From CAYFZO01 sp965223735 (GTDB taxonomy: Bacteria > Pseudomonadota > Gammaproteobacteria > Poriferisulfidales > Oxydemutatoraceae): a stretch of 64,000 nt of DNA. The translations under genes were made by a program, and so were the position numbers. This document shows, piece by piece, positions 1-8,360 of the stretch (position 1 is its first letter; every line of letters starts with the position of its first letter). The stretch lies in assembly GCA_965223735.1 (NCBI GenBank), contig OZ245010.1:1488001-1552000 (forward strand). The letters are read 5' to 3'. Under the pieces are notes generated by a model, which did not search any database, was not told the DNA's origin, and saw nothing but the letters and a program-made list of their open reading frames with translations.

Positions 1-2
1 AT

Positions 3-806
3 TCCGAACTCAGCCGTTTCAACCGCTCGCGCAGCACCGAATGGCAACCCGCGTCGGCGCAACTCGTGGCGGTGCTGCTCGAAGCGCAGCGTATCAGCGC
101 GCTCAGTGCCGGCGCTTTTGACGTCACCGTCGGGCCGGTCGTCAACCTGTGGGGTTTCGGCCCGGAACCCGACATTGATGACGTGCCGGCCGCCAACGCC
201 GTTGCCCGCGCGTTGGCCGTCGTCGATTACCGCCACCTCGACGTGCGCCGGTCGCCGCCGATGGTCCGCAAGCGTATCCCGCGGTTGTACGTTGACCTGT
301 CGGCGATCGCGAAAGGCTACGCAGTGGATCAAGTCGCCGCGGCGCTTGCCGTCGAGGGCATCCGCAACAGCCTCGTCGAGATCGGCGGCGAGTTGTATGC
401 GAGCGGCGTCAACGCGCGCGGCGAACCATGGCGTATCGGCGTTGAAAAGCCTGCGGACGACGTGCGGGCGGTGCTGCGTTCAATCCGGGTGAACGCCGCC
501 GCCGTCGCCACCTCGGGTGACTACCGCATCTACTCCGAGATACAGGGGCGGCGCTATTCGCACGAGATAGACCCGTACACCGGGTGGCCGGTGACACACC
601 GTACCGCCCTCGTGAGCGTCGTCGCCGCGAGCGGCATGGAAGCCGACGCGCTCGCGACTGCGCTGCTGATTTTGGGCAGCGGAGCCGGTCTCGAACTTGC
701 GCGCCGTTGCGGCATCGCCGCGTATTTTGTCGATCGCGCGCCCGGCGGGTTTGCCTCGTTTGCCAGCCCTGAATTTGAAAGACGCTTTGCGGAGTCACAA
801 CCTTAA
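3..806 (+). CDS. apbE: FAD:protein FMN transferase (ApbE), 5' truncated by window edge
   Basis: ApbE-family enzymes transfer FMN from FAD onto a Thr of flavoproteins such as RnfG/NqrC and act in the periplasm. The frame is open from base 3 and starts mid-protein (SELSRFNRSR), so the N-terminus with any signal peptide lies outside the window. Visible family motifs are GAFDVTVGPVVNLWGFGP, DLSAIAKGYAVD, the glycine turn EIGGELYASG, and the C-terminal SHEIDPYTGWPV with the metal/FAD-binding region through GMEADALATALLILG. A GTG at 66 is an internal Val, not a start. The stop is 17 bp before the fetB start, so the two may be co-transcribed. Family assignment is firm; the protein substrate cannot be told from this piece. 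Confidence 0.93.
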   Translation, partial: SELSRFNRSRSTEWQPASAQLVAVLLEAQRISALSAGAFDVTVGPVVNLWGFGPEPDIDDVPAANAVARALAVVDYRHLDVRRSPPMVRKRIPRLYVDLSAIAKGYAVDQVAAALAVEGIRNSLVEIGGELYASGVNARGEPWRIGVEKPADDVRAVLRSIRVNAAAVATSGDYRIYSEIQGRRYSHEIDPYTGWPVTHRTALVSVVAASGMEADALATALLILGSGAGLELARRCGIAAYFVDRAPGGFASFASPEFERRFAESQP

Positions 807-823
807 CCACGGAGAACCCAGTC

Positions 824-1573
824 ATGAACAACAGCCTCCAGATCATCCCGGTTTTCAATCTCACGCTGATGGTAATTCCGGTAATCGCCGTCGCCGTTAT
901 CTACTTCTTCTGGGCGATGCGTTACCAGACCATCATGTATGCGCTGTTGCGCATGGTCGTGCAACTGGTTCTGATCGGCTATGTGCTGAACTACCTGTTC
1001 GTGTTCGACCGCGCGGCGACCGCAATGCTGGTGTTCATTGTGATGCTCACGATCGCAAGCTGGATTGCGCTGCGTCCGCTCAAGCGCAAGAGCGCGGCGC
1101 TTTACGCGAAGATGCTGCTGGCGATCTCGGCGGGCGGACTGGGGACGCTGCTGTTTGTCACGCAGTTTGTGCTCGAGTTGTATCCGTGGTTCTCCGTGAA
1201 GTACATGATCCCGCTCGCGGGTATTACCTTCTCCAACGCGATGAACGCCGTGTGTCTTGCGGCCGAGCGTTTTGAGTCCGAGTCTGCCAATGGCGGCGAC
1301 TACGAAACGGTGCGCAACACCGCGCTGCACGCGGGGATGATCCCGACGGTCAATATGCTGTTTGCCGTCGGCCTGGTGTCGTTGCCGGGGGTGATGACGG
1401 GGCAGATTCTTTCGGGTGTGTCGCCGCTGATCGCGACGAGGTACCAGATGGTGATCATGTGCCTGGTGCTCGGCGCGGCCGGTATCTCAACCGCTTTATA
1501 TCTGGCGCTGATGCGTCCCGTTGCCGTTGCTCCTGCGAACGTGAGGGGGGGATCATCATCTGCGCCGCAGTAG
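824..1573 (+). CDS. fetB: FetB-like (UPF0014) iron exporter permease
   Basis: A 249-residue polytopic inner-membrane protein of the UPF0014/FetB family; the E. coli member pairs with ATPase FetA in an iron exporter. About seven hydrophobic segments are visible, starting at residues 10-30 and ending near 220-238. Family landmarks are the conserved cytoplasmic stretch ALRPLKRKSA, the motif IPLAGITFSNAMNAVCLAAERF and the loop GMIPTVNMLFAVGLVSLPGVMTG (as two adjoining pieces). The ATG follows a purine-rich stretch 17 bp after apbE. The ATPase partner is not in the window; it may lie elsewhere, or the protein may work with another subunit. Substrate specificity is inferred from the family only. 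Confidence 0.88.
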   Translation: MNNSLQIIPVFNLTLMVIPVIAVAVIYFFWAMRYQTIMYALLRMVVQLVLIGYVLNYLFVFDRAATAMLVFIVMLTIASWIALRPLKRKSAALYAKMLLAISAGGLGTLLFVTQFVLELYPWFSVKYMIPLAGITFSNAMNAVCLAAERFESESANGGDYETVRNTALHAGMIPTVNMLFAVGLVSLPGVMTGQILSGVSPLIATRYQMVIMCLVLGAAGISTALYLALMRPVAVAPANVRGGSSSAPQ

Positions 1574-1855
1574 CGGATGCTTTTGATATCCGCGGATTAC
1601 GCAGATTGAAGACAATGGCAAAACCGGTCGTCGCTGTTGCCTTCTGAAAAGCGCGCCACTTCTTGCGCCCGGGCGCCGGCGTCGCCGTCATCATTGAACA
1701 CATAAACCCGACGAAGGTACGTTGTCCGGTGAAAGACGCCGGGCGGAAGCGTGCGCTTTTTGTCACATTAATAACGCTTCCTGTTTGTGAACCGGCAACG
1801 GCCTTGTCCTGCCGGACGGCGCCGCGATCAGTCCGGAGTGCAATCCTCCTGAGGG

Positions 1856-2090
1856 CACACCTGAGATCATCCGGTCGAGAAAAAGGCGGTGAAGTTTCCC
1901 AAAGCCGGTGCGCAACCACCTGGGAATCACACCTGAGATCATCCGGTCGAGAAAAAGGCGGTGAAGTTTCCCAAAGCCGGTGCGCAACCACTTGGGAATC
2001 ACACCTGAGATCATCCGGTCGAGAAAAAGGCGGTGAAGTTTCCCAAAGCCGGTGCGCAACCACTTGGGGATCACACCTGAGATCATCCGG
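1856..2090 (+). repeat. 72-bp tandem direct repeat, 3.3 copies
   Basis: Units begin at 1856, 1928, 2000 and 2072 (each starts cacacctgagatcatccgg); the last copy is only 19 bp. Copies differ at one or two bases. The array is itself flanked by a diverged direct repeat (about 1806-1842 and 2095-2131, both containing cctgccggacg and cgcgatcagtcc). The period equals 24 codons and the array is open in several frames, but no translation looks like a real protein. The rest of 1574-2259 holds no gene I can support. Confidence 0.9.
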
Positions 2091-2259
2091 GGTTCCTGCC
2101 GGACGTCGCCGCGATCAGTCCAAAGCGCAACCGCGAAAATGACACGCAGGCGGTGACGGCCGTCGCGCCCCTGCATGAGGCGTCGGCGGCCGGTTTATCC
2201 GCTCAGGGGGCCAGCCGTCAGGCGCCGGTGGCTGGGCCGTCCGCTCGGGGGTAAGCCGT

Positions 2260-2868
2260 TTGACGGTGGGGACGTCGGCTGAGTTGGTTTCGGACGAGAC
2301 GGTGTCGGTGTCGCTGGTGAGTTCAGATTTGTCGGCATTGACGGTGGCGGGCTCGCCGGTGCTGTTGAGTGCGCGGACACCGACGGCGACCGCGACGGTG
2401 GAGGCGCAGGCGGTGTTGTCGGATACGGACGTGGTGCTGACGGCGTCGGCGTCGGATGTGACTGTGCAAGCGGTGAAAACGATTACAATGCGGGTTGATC
2501 CGACTACGCTGACGCTGACGGGCAGCGAAGCCGCGTCGGTGACTGTAACCGCAACGTTGTCCCTGTTGGATGAGGAGACGATTACTGTGGAATTGGTTCC
2601 GAACACACCGGGTCTGTTGACGCTGACCCCGGATGAAGTGATCCTGACAAGGGCCAATCCATCTACAGTGGTAATAGTCAGCCTGCCCGACCCGTTGCCG
2701 ACTACCGAAGGCCCGGTTGACACGGTGGTGCTTAGAGGCATCGCGACCATCGGATGTGCCGTTGTCGATAACGTAAACGTCGTCTCCGCTAATTCACTGA
2801 CGGTGGAATTCATGAGAAGCGTGTTGAAATTCCGGATCAGGGTTTTCCTCGAAGGTGCGTTGCAGTAA
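2260..2868 (+). pseudogene. Remnant of a Thr/Val-rich repetitive surface or secreted protein
   Basis: The 202-residue open frame has a composition typical of beta-sandwich repeats in bacterial surface proteins: alternating Thr/Val/Ser, with phrases such as VSVSLVSSD, SVTVTATLSLLDEETITVEL and LLTLTPDEVILT that look like successive Ig-like or cadherin-like strands. There is no signal peptide, the only start is a weak TTG, and upstream sequence is repeat debris, so I read it as the 3' end of a larger eroded gene. The last 18 residues (RSVLKFRIRVFLEG) do not match the repeat style and may be read-through. Function unknown. The long minus-strand frame over the same bases is a shadow. Confidence 0.45.
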
Positions 2869-2895
2869 AAACGTCTTCGGCATTCCGCACATTCA

Positions 2896-3969
2896 ATGCA
2901 ACCGTCATCGTTTCGTAAGATCATTCACATTGATATGGATGCGTTTTATGCTGCGATTGAGCAGCGCGACCGTCCTGAACTGGCCGGCAAGCCACTGGTG
3001 GTCGGCGGTTCTCCTCATGGGCGCGGGGTGGCCGCTACTTGCAGTTATGAAGCGCGCAAGTACGGCATCCATTCAGCGATGCCCTCGGCGCAGGCGCTGA
3101 AACGCTGCCCCGGCGTCATCTTCGTCAAGCCGCGTTTCGACGTTTACCGCGCCGTCTCCGGGCAGATTCGCAGGATCTTTTGCAAATACACTGACCTGAT
3201 CGAGCCGCTGTCTCTCGACGAAGCCTATCTCGACGTCACTGTCGGGGACGGGGAGCGTTCTGCAACCGACGTTGCGCGCGCGATCAAGGACGACATTCGG
3301 CGCAATACCGGCCTGACAGGATCCGCCGGTGTTTCATACAACAAGTTTCTGGCGAAGATCGCCTCGGACATGGACAAACCGGACGGCTTGTTTGTGATCG
3401 CGCCGCAGGAAGGAAAGCGCTTTGTCGGGAGTCTGCCGATACGCAAATTTCACGGCGTCGGCAAGGTGACCGAACAGAAGATGAAGACGCTTGGCATCGA
3501 AACCGGCGCCGACCTCAGGCGTTGGTCGCCGGAAAAACTGGTCGAGGTTTTCGGCAAGGTCGGTCGGTATTACTATGATGCCGCGCGCGGTGTGGACGAC
3601 AGGCCGGTCGAGCCGGGCAGGGTGCGCAGGTCAATCGGGTGCGAGACGACTTTTCCGGAAGATCTGCACGAGTTCGGGGATATGCTCGAGCAACTCAGAG
3701 ACCGCGCGTCGAAAGTGTCAAAAATGCTGGTTGAAAAGGAGCTGACCGGACGCACGGTCACCGTGAAGGTCAAGTTTTCGGATTTCACTTTGGTGACGCG
3801 CAGCCATACGCTCGCTCATGTGCTGAGCGGACGCAATGAAATGCTGTCGCTGTTGCCCGGGTTGCTTGATAAAACCGGTGCAACCCGTCGCGCCGTTCGT
3901 CTGCTCGGTGTGTCGGTGTCGAATTTGTGTCCGTCGGGCGGCGCCTGTCGGCAACTGGATCTGCTGTGA
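2896..3969 (+). CDS. dinB: DNA polymerase IV (Y-family translesion polymerase)
   Basis: Error-prone Y-family polymerase that extends distorted primers and bypasses lesions. The 357-residue length is normal. The palm motif IIHIDMDAFYAAIEQRD at residues 9-25 supplies the first metal-binding Asp, and SLDEAYLDVTV near residue 104 supplies the second acidic pair. YSYEARKYGI-type finger sequence (CSYEARKYGIHSAMPS), the thumb HhH region (KFHGVGKVTEQKMKTLGI) and a little-finger domain containing RSIGCETTFPEDL follow. No canonical C-terminal beta-clamp motif is obvious; the tail ends GGACRQLDLL, and QLDLL could serve as the clamp-binding peptide. No SOS box was confirmed upstream. Confidence 0.95.
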   Translation: MQPSSFRKIIHIDMDAFYAAIEQRDRPELAGKPLVVGGSPHGRGVAATCSYEARKYGIHSAMPSAQALKRCPGVIFVKPRFDVYRAVSGQIRRIFCKYTDLIEPLSLDEAYLDVTVGDGERSATDVARAIKDDIRRNTGLTGSAGVSYNKFLAKIASDMDKPDGLFVIAPQEGKRFVGSLPIRKFHGVGKVTEQKMKTLGIETGADLRRWSPEKLVEVFGKVGRYYYDAARGVDDRPVEPGRVRRSIGCETTFPEDLHEFGDMLEQLRDRASKVSKMLVEKELTGRTVTVKVKFSDFTLVTRSHTLAHVLSGRNEMLSLLPGLLDKTGATRRAVRLLGVSVSNLCPSGGACRQLDLL

Positions 3970-3998
3970 GCCGGGGGCGTCAGGCCGTCCGCGCCGAT

Positions 3999-4508
3999 TC
4001 AGCCGGTGATCTTCAACTTCAGCGGATCGGGCCCTTCCAATTTGATGTTCTGGCTTTCTTCGAGGGGCATGATGTCGCCGCGCACGTCGGCGCAGATCGG
4101 CAATTCTCTTCCCCGGCGGTCAATCAGTATCGCGAGTGTCACCGACGCGGGGCGACCGTAGTCAAATATCTCGTTCAAGGCGGCGCGTATCGTTCTGCCG
4201 GTGTGCAGCACGTCGTCCACCAGGATCACGTGGCGGTCGTCTATCGGCGTTTGTATGTCGGAAGGCTCGACCTGCGGATGCAGGCCGATGCGGCTGAAGT
4301 CGTCGCGGTAGAAGTTGATGTTCAGTGTCCCCGGCGGCGTTTTCAGTTTCAGTGCCTCGTACAGTTTTTCCGCGACCCACTCGCCGCCGGTGCGGATGCC
4401 GATGATGATCGGGGAATCCAGGCGGCGGGTTTCAATCAGGAAGATCCGCAAGTGCTCGGTCAGCGTTTCGAGCAGCGGTTCCACTTTAATGTTTTTGCTT
4501 TTAATCAT
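3999..4508 (-). CDS. pyrR: PyrR bifunctional pyrimidine regulator / uracil phosphoribosyltransferase
   Basis: Type I phosphoribosyltransferase of the PyrR family, which in some bacteria binds pyr mRNA and has uracil phosphoribosyltransferase activity; in proteobacteria the enzymatic or another role is less certain. The PRPP-binding signature VILVDDVLHTGRTIRAAL is complete (residues about 94-111), and the IIGIRTGGEWVAEKL loop and the C-terminal LEESQNIKLEGPDPLKLK fit the family. Its start overlaps the ruvX stop by 4 bp, so it is the last gene of a gshB-ruvX-pyrR unit on the minus strand. Confidence 0.92.
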   Translation of the reverse strand: MIKSKNIKVEPLLETLTEHLRIFLIETRRLDSPIIIGIRTGGEWVAEKLYEALKLKTPPGTLNINFYRDDFSRIGLHPQVEPSDIQTPIDDRHVILVDDVLHTGRTIRAALNEIFDYGRPASVTLAILIDRRGRELPICADVRGDIMPLEESQNIKLEGPDPLKLKITG

Positions 4509-4975
4509 GGTCTCGTTTGCCCGGCCGTTTTTTTAGGTTGTGTTTGCGACAGCCACGATTGCAGTATGACGGTGGCGGCGGTCATGTCAATTTCACCCTT
4601 GCGCACTTTTTTCGCCCGCCCCGCCCGGCGTTGTTCGCTGAGCAGATGCCGTGCCTCGGTCGAGGTATAGGCCTCGTCGGCGAATTCGACTGGCAGATTG
4701 AATCTGGTTTGCAGCGTCTCGCGGAACTTCATCAAGCCCTTTGACAGTTGCCTCGCCGCCGGATCTGACGGTTGCGATACGCTGTCGCCGAAAGGTTGGC
4801 CGACCACCAGCGTTGCCGGCTGCCAGGCCGCGACCAGTTTCGCGACCTTGTTCCAGTCGGGTTGCCCGTTTTTCGCGCCGAGTACGGTCAGCGCTTCAGC
4901 GTGTCCGCTGTCGAGGCTGCCGACCGCGACCCCGATGCGTGCGAGGCCGAAGTCAAATCCCATCACGGCGGTCAC
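4505..4975 (-). CDS. ruvX: RuvX/YqgF RNase H-fold nuclease (16S pre-rRNA 5' processing / putative Holliday junction resolvase)
   Basis: RNase H-like nuclease implicated in 16S rRNA 5'-end maturation. The first catalytic Asp lies in MGFDFGLARIGVAVG at the N-terminus. VVGQPFGDSVSQPSDPAAR and the DEAYTSTEARHLL motif are present, and the C-terminal Asp region (GEIDMTAATVILQSWL) completes the active site. Length (156 aa) is slightly over the usual 135-150. It overlaps gshB upstream and pyrR downstream by 4 bp each, an ATGA-type coupling. The gshB-yqgF adjacency is common in gammaproteobacteria. Confidence 0.93.
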   Translation of the reverse strand: MTAVMGFDFGLARIGVAVGSLDSGHAEALTVLGAKNGQPDWNKVAKLVAAWQPATLVVGQPFGDSVSQPSDPAARQLSKGLMKFRETLQTRFNLPVEFADEAYTSTEARHLLSEQRRAGRAKKVRKGEIDMTAATVILQSWLSQTQPKKTAGQTRP

Positions 4976-5946
4976 GGCGCTTGCAGAGCGGCGAACCGGT
5001 CGGCGATTGCGTTCATCACCTGCGTGCCGATGTCAAGGCCGCACGCCGCGTTGATCTCGCGCATACAGGTCGGGCTCGACACGTTGATCTCGGTGAGATG
5101 ATCGCCGATGACGTCAAGGCCGACGAACAGCAGGCCCATGTCCGACAGTGCCGGTGCGAGGCGTGCGCAGATTTCGCGGTCGCGGTCGTTGAGTTCGCTT
5201 ATTTCACCGCGTCCGCCCGCGGCCAGGTTTGCGCGCAGTTGCCCCGGTGGCGGAATGCGCGTGAGGGCAAAAGGCATGGGTTCACCGTCTATGATCAGGA
5301 TGCGCTTGTCGCCCTGTTCATAGTCGGCTATCAGTTGCTGCACCATCACCGTGCGTTGCCCGTCGTGCGTCATCGTCTCGATGATGACGTCGGTGTTCGG
5401 TTCGCCCTTGCGCAGGCGGAACACCGACGCGCCGCCCATGTTGTCGAGCGGTTTGATCACCGCGTCGCCGTGTTTGTCGAGAAAATGCGTGATGTGCCGG
5501 TGGTCGCGGCTGACCAGGGTCGGCGGTCCGAGGTCGGCAAATTGCTGTGCGAACATCTTTTCGTTGGCGACGCGGATCGCTTGCGGGTGGTTGACGACGA
5601 GCGTGCCCATCTGCGTCGCGTGTTCGAGTATGCAGCAGGTGTACAGGAACTCGAGGTCGAGCGGCGGGTCTTTACGCATCAACACGACGTCGAGGTCGGA
5701 GAGCGCCATGTCGTGCGGCTCTTCGAGGCGGAACCAGTCGCGCGGGTCGAGGTTTACGCTGAGCGGGCGACCTTCGCCGCGGGCAGTGCCGTCGCGCAGG
5801 TACAGGTCGTGCTGCTCGAAATATACCAGCGACCAGCCTTTGCGTTGCGCGGCTTCGAGCAACCCGAGCGTCGTGTCCTTTTCGGGATGGATCCGCGCGA
5901 TGGGGTCCATCACCACGCCCAGCGTTTGAGGCGCGTCGTCAGCCAT
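4972..5946 (-). CDS. gshB: Glutathione synthetase
   Basis: ATP-grasp ligase joining gamma-glutamylcysteine and glycine. The 324-residue length is typical. N-terminal prokaryotic GSH-synthase domain: LGVVMDPIARIHPEKDTTLGLLEAAQ. ATP-grasp part: DAVIKPLDNMGGASVFRL (glycine-rich loop), MVQQLIADYEQGDKRILIIDG, FALTRIPPPGQLRANLAAGG, and the metal-binding end LTEINVSSPTCMREIN. First gene of the minus-strand unit with ruvX and pyrR; a promoter should lie in 5947-6230, shared as a divergent spacer with tkt, but no clear boxes for gshB were found. Confidence 0.96.
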   Translation of the reverse strand: MADDAPQTLGVVMDPIARIHPEKDTTLGLLEAAQRKGWSLVYFEQHDLYLRDGTARGEGRPLSVNLDPRDWFRLEEPHDMALSDLDVVLMRKDPPLDLEFLYTCCILEHATQMGTLVVNHPQAIRVANEKMFAQQFADLGPPTLVSRDHRHITHFLDKHGDAVIKPLDNMGGASVFRLRKGEPNTDVIIETMTHDGQRTVMVQQLIADYEQGDKRILIIDGEPMPFALTRIPPPGQLRANLAAGGRGEISELNDRDREICARLAPALSDMGLLFVGLDVIGDHLTEINVSSPTCMREINAACGLDIGTQVMNAIADRFAALQAP

Positions 5947-6230
5947 CGGCGCGGCACCTGATCGGGTGAAAAGCCATCGACATATTGTATGTCATCGTCC
6001 TGTATGTGATTGAGTTCCTTGTGTTTACCTGCACGGTCAATCGCGGATGGCTCGTTTATCGGCGGTGTGCCGCCCCTGTTTTCAGCGAAGCGAATTTAAG
6101 TCGGGGGCCGGCACCGCGGTCATCATCCGGCGGCCCTCATATTGTTCGCGGCGTGGTCGGACGACGGGTGGATGTTCGGGGCGGATCCAAAGACGGGCGA
6201 TCTCGCCCGTATAACCTCCTGCCGACGCGA

Positions 6231-6259
6231 CGGTTTATCGCTACTCTGCCTGCTATAAT
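6231..6259 (+). promoter_or_regulatory. Candidate sigma70 promoter of tkt
   Basis: A perfect TATAAT lies at 6254-6259, 14 bp before the tkt ATG at 6274; the -35 position (about 6231-6236, GGTTTA-like) is weak. Transcription would start very near the ATG, giving a short leader, and no Shine-Dalgarno sequence is visible. The rest of 5947-6273 holds no gene I can support. Confidence 0.45.
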
Positions 6260-6273
6260 TCTGCGCTTTACCG

Positions 6274-8280
6274 ATGCCATCCCGACGCCAACTTGCCAAC
6301 GCGGTCCGTGCGCTCAGCATGGACGCCGTCCAGCGCGCCCGATCCGGCCACCCGGGCGCACCGATGGGGCTGGCCGACGTTGCCGAGGTGCTTTGGAACG
6401 ACTGCCTGCGGCACAACCCGTCAAATCCGGGCTGGGCGGACCGCGATCGCTTCGTGTTGTCGAACGGACACGCGGCGATGTTGCTGTATTCGCTGTTGCA
6501 CCTGAGCGGTTATGATCTGTCGCTCGACCAGATCAGGAATTTTCGCCAACTGCACGCACAAACGCCCGGGCATCCCGAATACGGTTGCGCACCCGGCGTC
6601 GAGACGACGACCGGGCCGCTCGGACAGGGTCTCAGCAATGCGGTCGGCATGGCGCTCGCCGAGAAAATGCTTGCCGCACGTTTCAATCGTCCCGGGTTTG
6701 AGATCGTCAATCATTACACCTATGCGTTCGCAGGCGACGGTTGCCTGATGGAGGGTGTGTCGCACGAGGCATGTTCGCTCGCCGGCACGCTCGGCCTGTC
6801 AAAGTTGATCGTGGTGTACGACGACAACGGCGTCTCCATAGACGGTAGAGTCGAAAACTGGTTCACCGATGACACCCCCGCTCGTTTCCGCGCGTATGGC
6901 TGGCACGTCGTGGAGAACGTCGATGGGCACGACGCCGACGCCGTGGTGCACGCGTTTGACGCGGCGTGCAACCGCGACTCGCAGCCTTCGCTGTTGTGTT
7001 GTAAGACGACAATCGGCTTCGGTGCGCCCAACAAGCAGGGCAGCGCCGATTGCCACGGCGCACCGCTCGGCGACGACGAAATCGCCCTTGCGCGCAGGCA
7101 ACTCGGCTGGCCTCATGCGCCGTTTGAAGTGCCAGACGAGATCTATGTCGGCTGGGACGCGCGCGCCAGGGGGCGTGTGCTCGAAGACGAGTGGCGCACG
7201 CAGTTTGAGCGGTACAGGAAGGAGTACCCGGAGCTTGCCGATGAGTTTGAGCGCAGGATGCGCGGCGAGTTACCGCCGAACTGGGACGCGCACGCGGCGT
7301 CTTTGGTGCGCGCGGTGCACGAGGCCGGTGAAGACATGGCGACGCGCAAGGCGTCGGGCAACGCGCTCACCGCGTTTGGCGAGGTGCTGCCGGAGTTGGT
7401 CGGCGGCTCCGCCGATCTGGCGGGGTCCAACATGACGCTGGGGCCGAACTCCAAGGCGGTTGACAGGAATGACGCCGACGGCAACTACATTTATTTCGGC
7501 GTGCGCGAGTTTGCAATGACGGCGATCTCGTCGGGGCTGTGTCTGCACGGCGGCTTCATCGCTTATGGCGCGACCTTTCTGACTTTCTCGGATTACGCGC
7601 GCAACGCGGTGCGTCTTGCGGCGCTGATGAAACAGGGCGTCATTCTGGTTTATACGCACGACTCGATCGGCCTCGGCGAGGACGGGCCGACACATCAGCC
7701 GATAGAGCATCTGTCGTCGCTGCGGCTGATGCCCGGCCTCGACGTGTGGCGTCCCTGCGATGCGGTTGAGTCGGCGATCGCGTGGAAATGCGCGATCGAG
7801 CGGCGCAACGGGCCGAGCGCGATGGCGTTTTCACGCCAGACCCTGCCGCACTTTGCGCGCGACGGTGAACAGCTTGCGCACGTCGCGCACGGCGGCTATG
7901 TGCTGTACGACGGTGAAGTGCAGGCCGGGCGCCTGCCGGAACTGGTCGTGGTTGCGACCGGCTCCGAAGTGGCGTTGGCATTGGAGGCGTGTCGGCGTCT
8001 TGACGCCGGGGGGCGGCGCGTGCGTCTGGTTTCAATGCCGTGCGCCGAAGTCTTTGAACGCCAGGACGAGATGTACCGTCATTCGGTTTTGCCGCCGGGT
8101 GTCAGGCGCCTTGTAGTGGAAGCCGCGGCGCCCGACTGGTGGTATAAATACGCGGGGTTCAACGGTCGGGTCATCGGCATCGGGACGTATGGCGAGTCGG
8201 CGCCCGGCGGGGCGCTGTTCAGGCATTTCGGGCTGGATGCCGAGCATGTTTTCAGGGCCGCTGGCGAAATGCTCGCCTAG
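6274..8280 (+). CDS. tkt: Transketolase
   Basis: Thiamine-diphosphate enzyme that moves two-carbon ketol units between sugar phosphates (pentose phosphate and Calvin cycles). The 668-residue length is full. Motifs: LSMDAVQRARSGHPGAPMG at the N-terminus, LSNGHAAML, TTTGPLGQGLSNAVGMA, the ThDP/Mg motif FAGDGCLMEGVSHEA through VVYDDNGVSIDG, and in the pyrimidine domain GVREFAMTAISSGLCLHGG and TFLTFSDYARNAVRLAAL with THDSIGLGEDGPTHQP. The C-terminal domain closes with GTYGESAPGGALFRHFG. First of a co-oriented tkt-gap-pgk-pyk run. Confidence 0.97.
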   Translation: MPSRRQLANAVRALSMDAVQRARSGHPGAPMGLADVAEVLWNDCLRHNPSNPGWADRDRFVLSNGHAAMLLYSLLHLSGYDLSLDQIRNFRQLHAQTPGHPEYGCAPGVETTTGPLGQGLSNAVGMALAEKMLAARFNRPGFEIVNHYTYAFAGDGCLMEGVSHEACSLAGTLGLSKLIVVYDDNGVSIDGRVENWFTDDTPARFRAYGWHVVENVDGHDADAVVHAFDAACNRDSQPSLLCCKTTIGFGAPNKQGSADCHGAPLGDDEIALARRQLGWPHAPFEVPDEIYVGWDARARGRVLEDEWRTQFERYRKEYPELADEFERRMRGELPPNWDAHAASLVRAVHEAGEDMATRKASGNALTAFGEVLPELVGGSADLAGSNMTLGPNSKAVDRNDADGNYIYFGVREFAMTAISSGLCLHGGFIAYGATFLTFSDYARNAVRLAALMKQGVILVYTHDSIGLGEDGPTHQPIEHLSSLRLMPGLDVWRPCDAVESAIAWKCAIERRNGPSAMAFSRQTLPHFARDGEQLAHVAHGGYVLYDGEVQAGRLPELVVVATGSEVALALEACRRLDAGGRRVRLVSMPCAEVFERQDEMYRHSVLPPGVRRLVVEAAAPDWWYKYAGFNGRVIGIGTYGESAPGGALFRHFGLDAEHVFRAAGEMLA

Positions 8281-8360
8281 ATTGGTTGTCTGAGTCTATT
8301 ATCCGGGTCTATTACCGGGTGCTGCTTATCATTGAATGTCACGATTGAGGAATACGGAAG

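Noticed and set aside
1856..2090. CRISPR array
   Set aside because: The 72-bp units abut directly with no unique spacers, and no cas genes are present.
2115..2924. Long minus-strand frame of 269 codons
   Set aside because: It is the shadow of the Thr/Val-rich plus-strand frame and runs into dinB; no start signal or motif.
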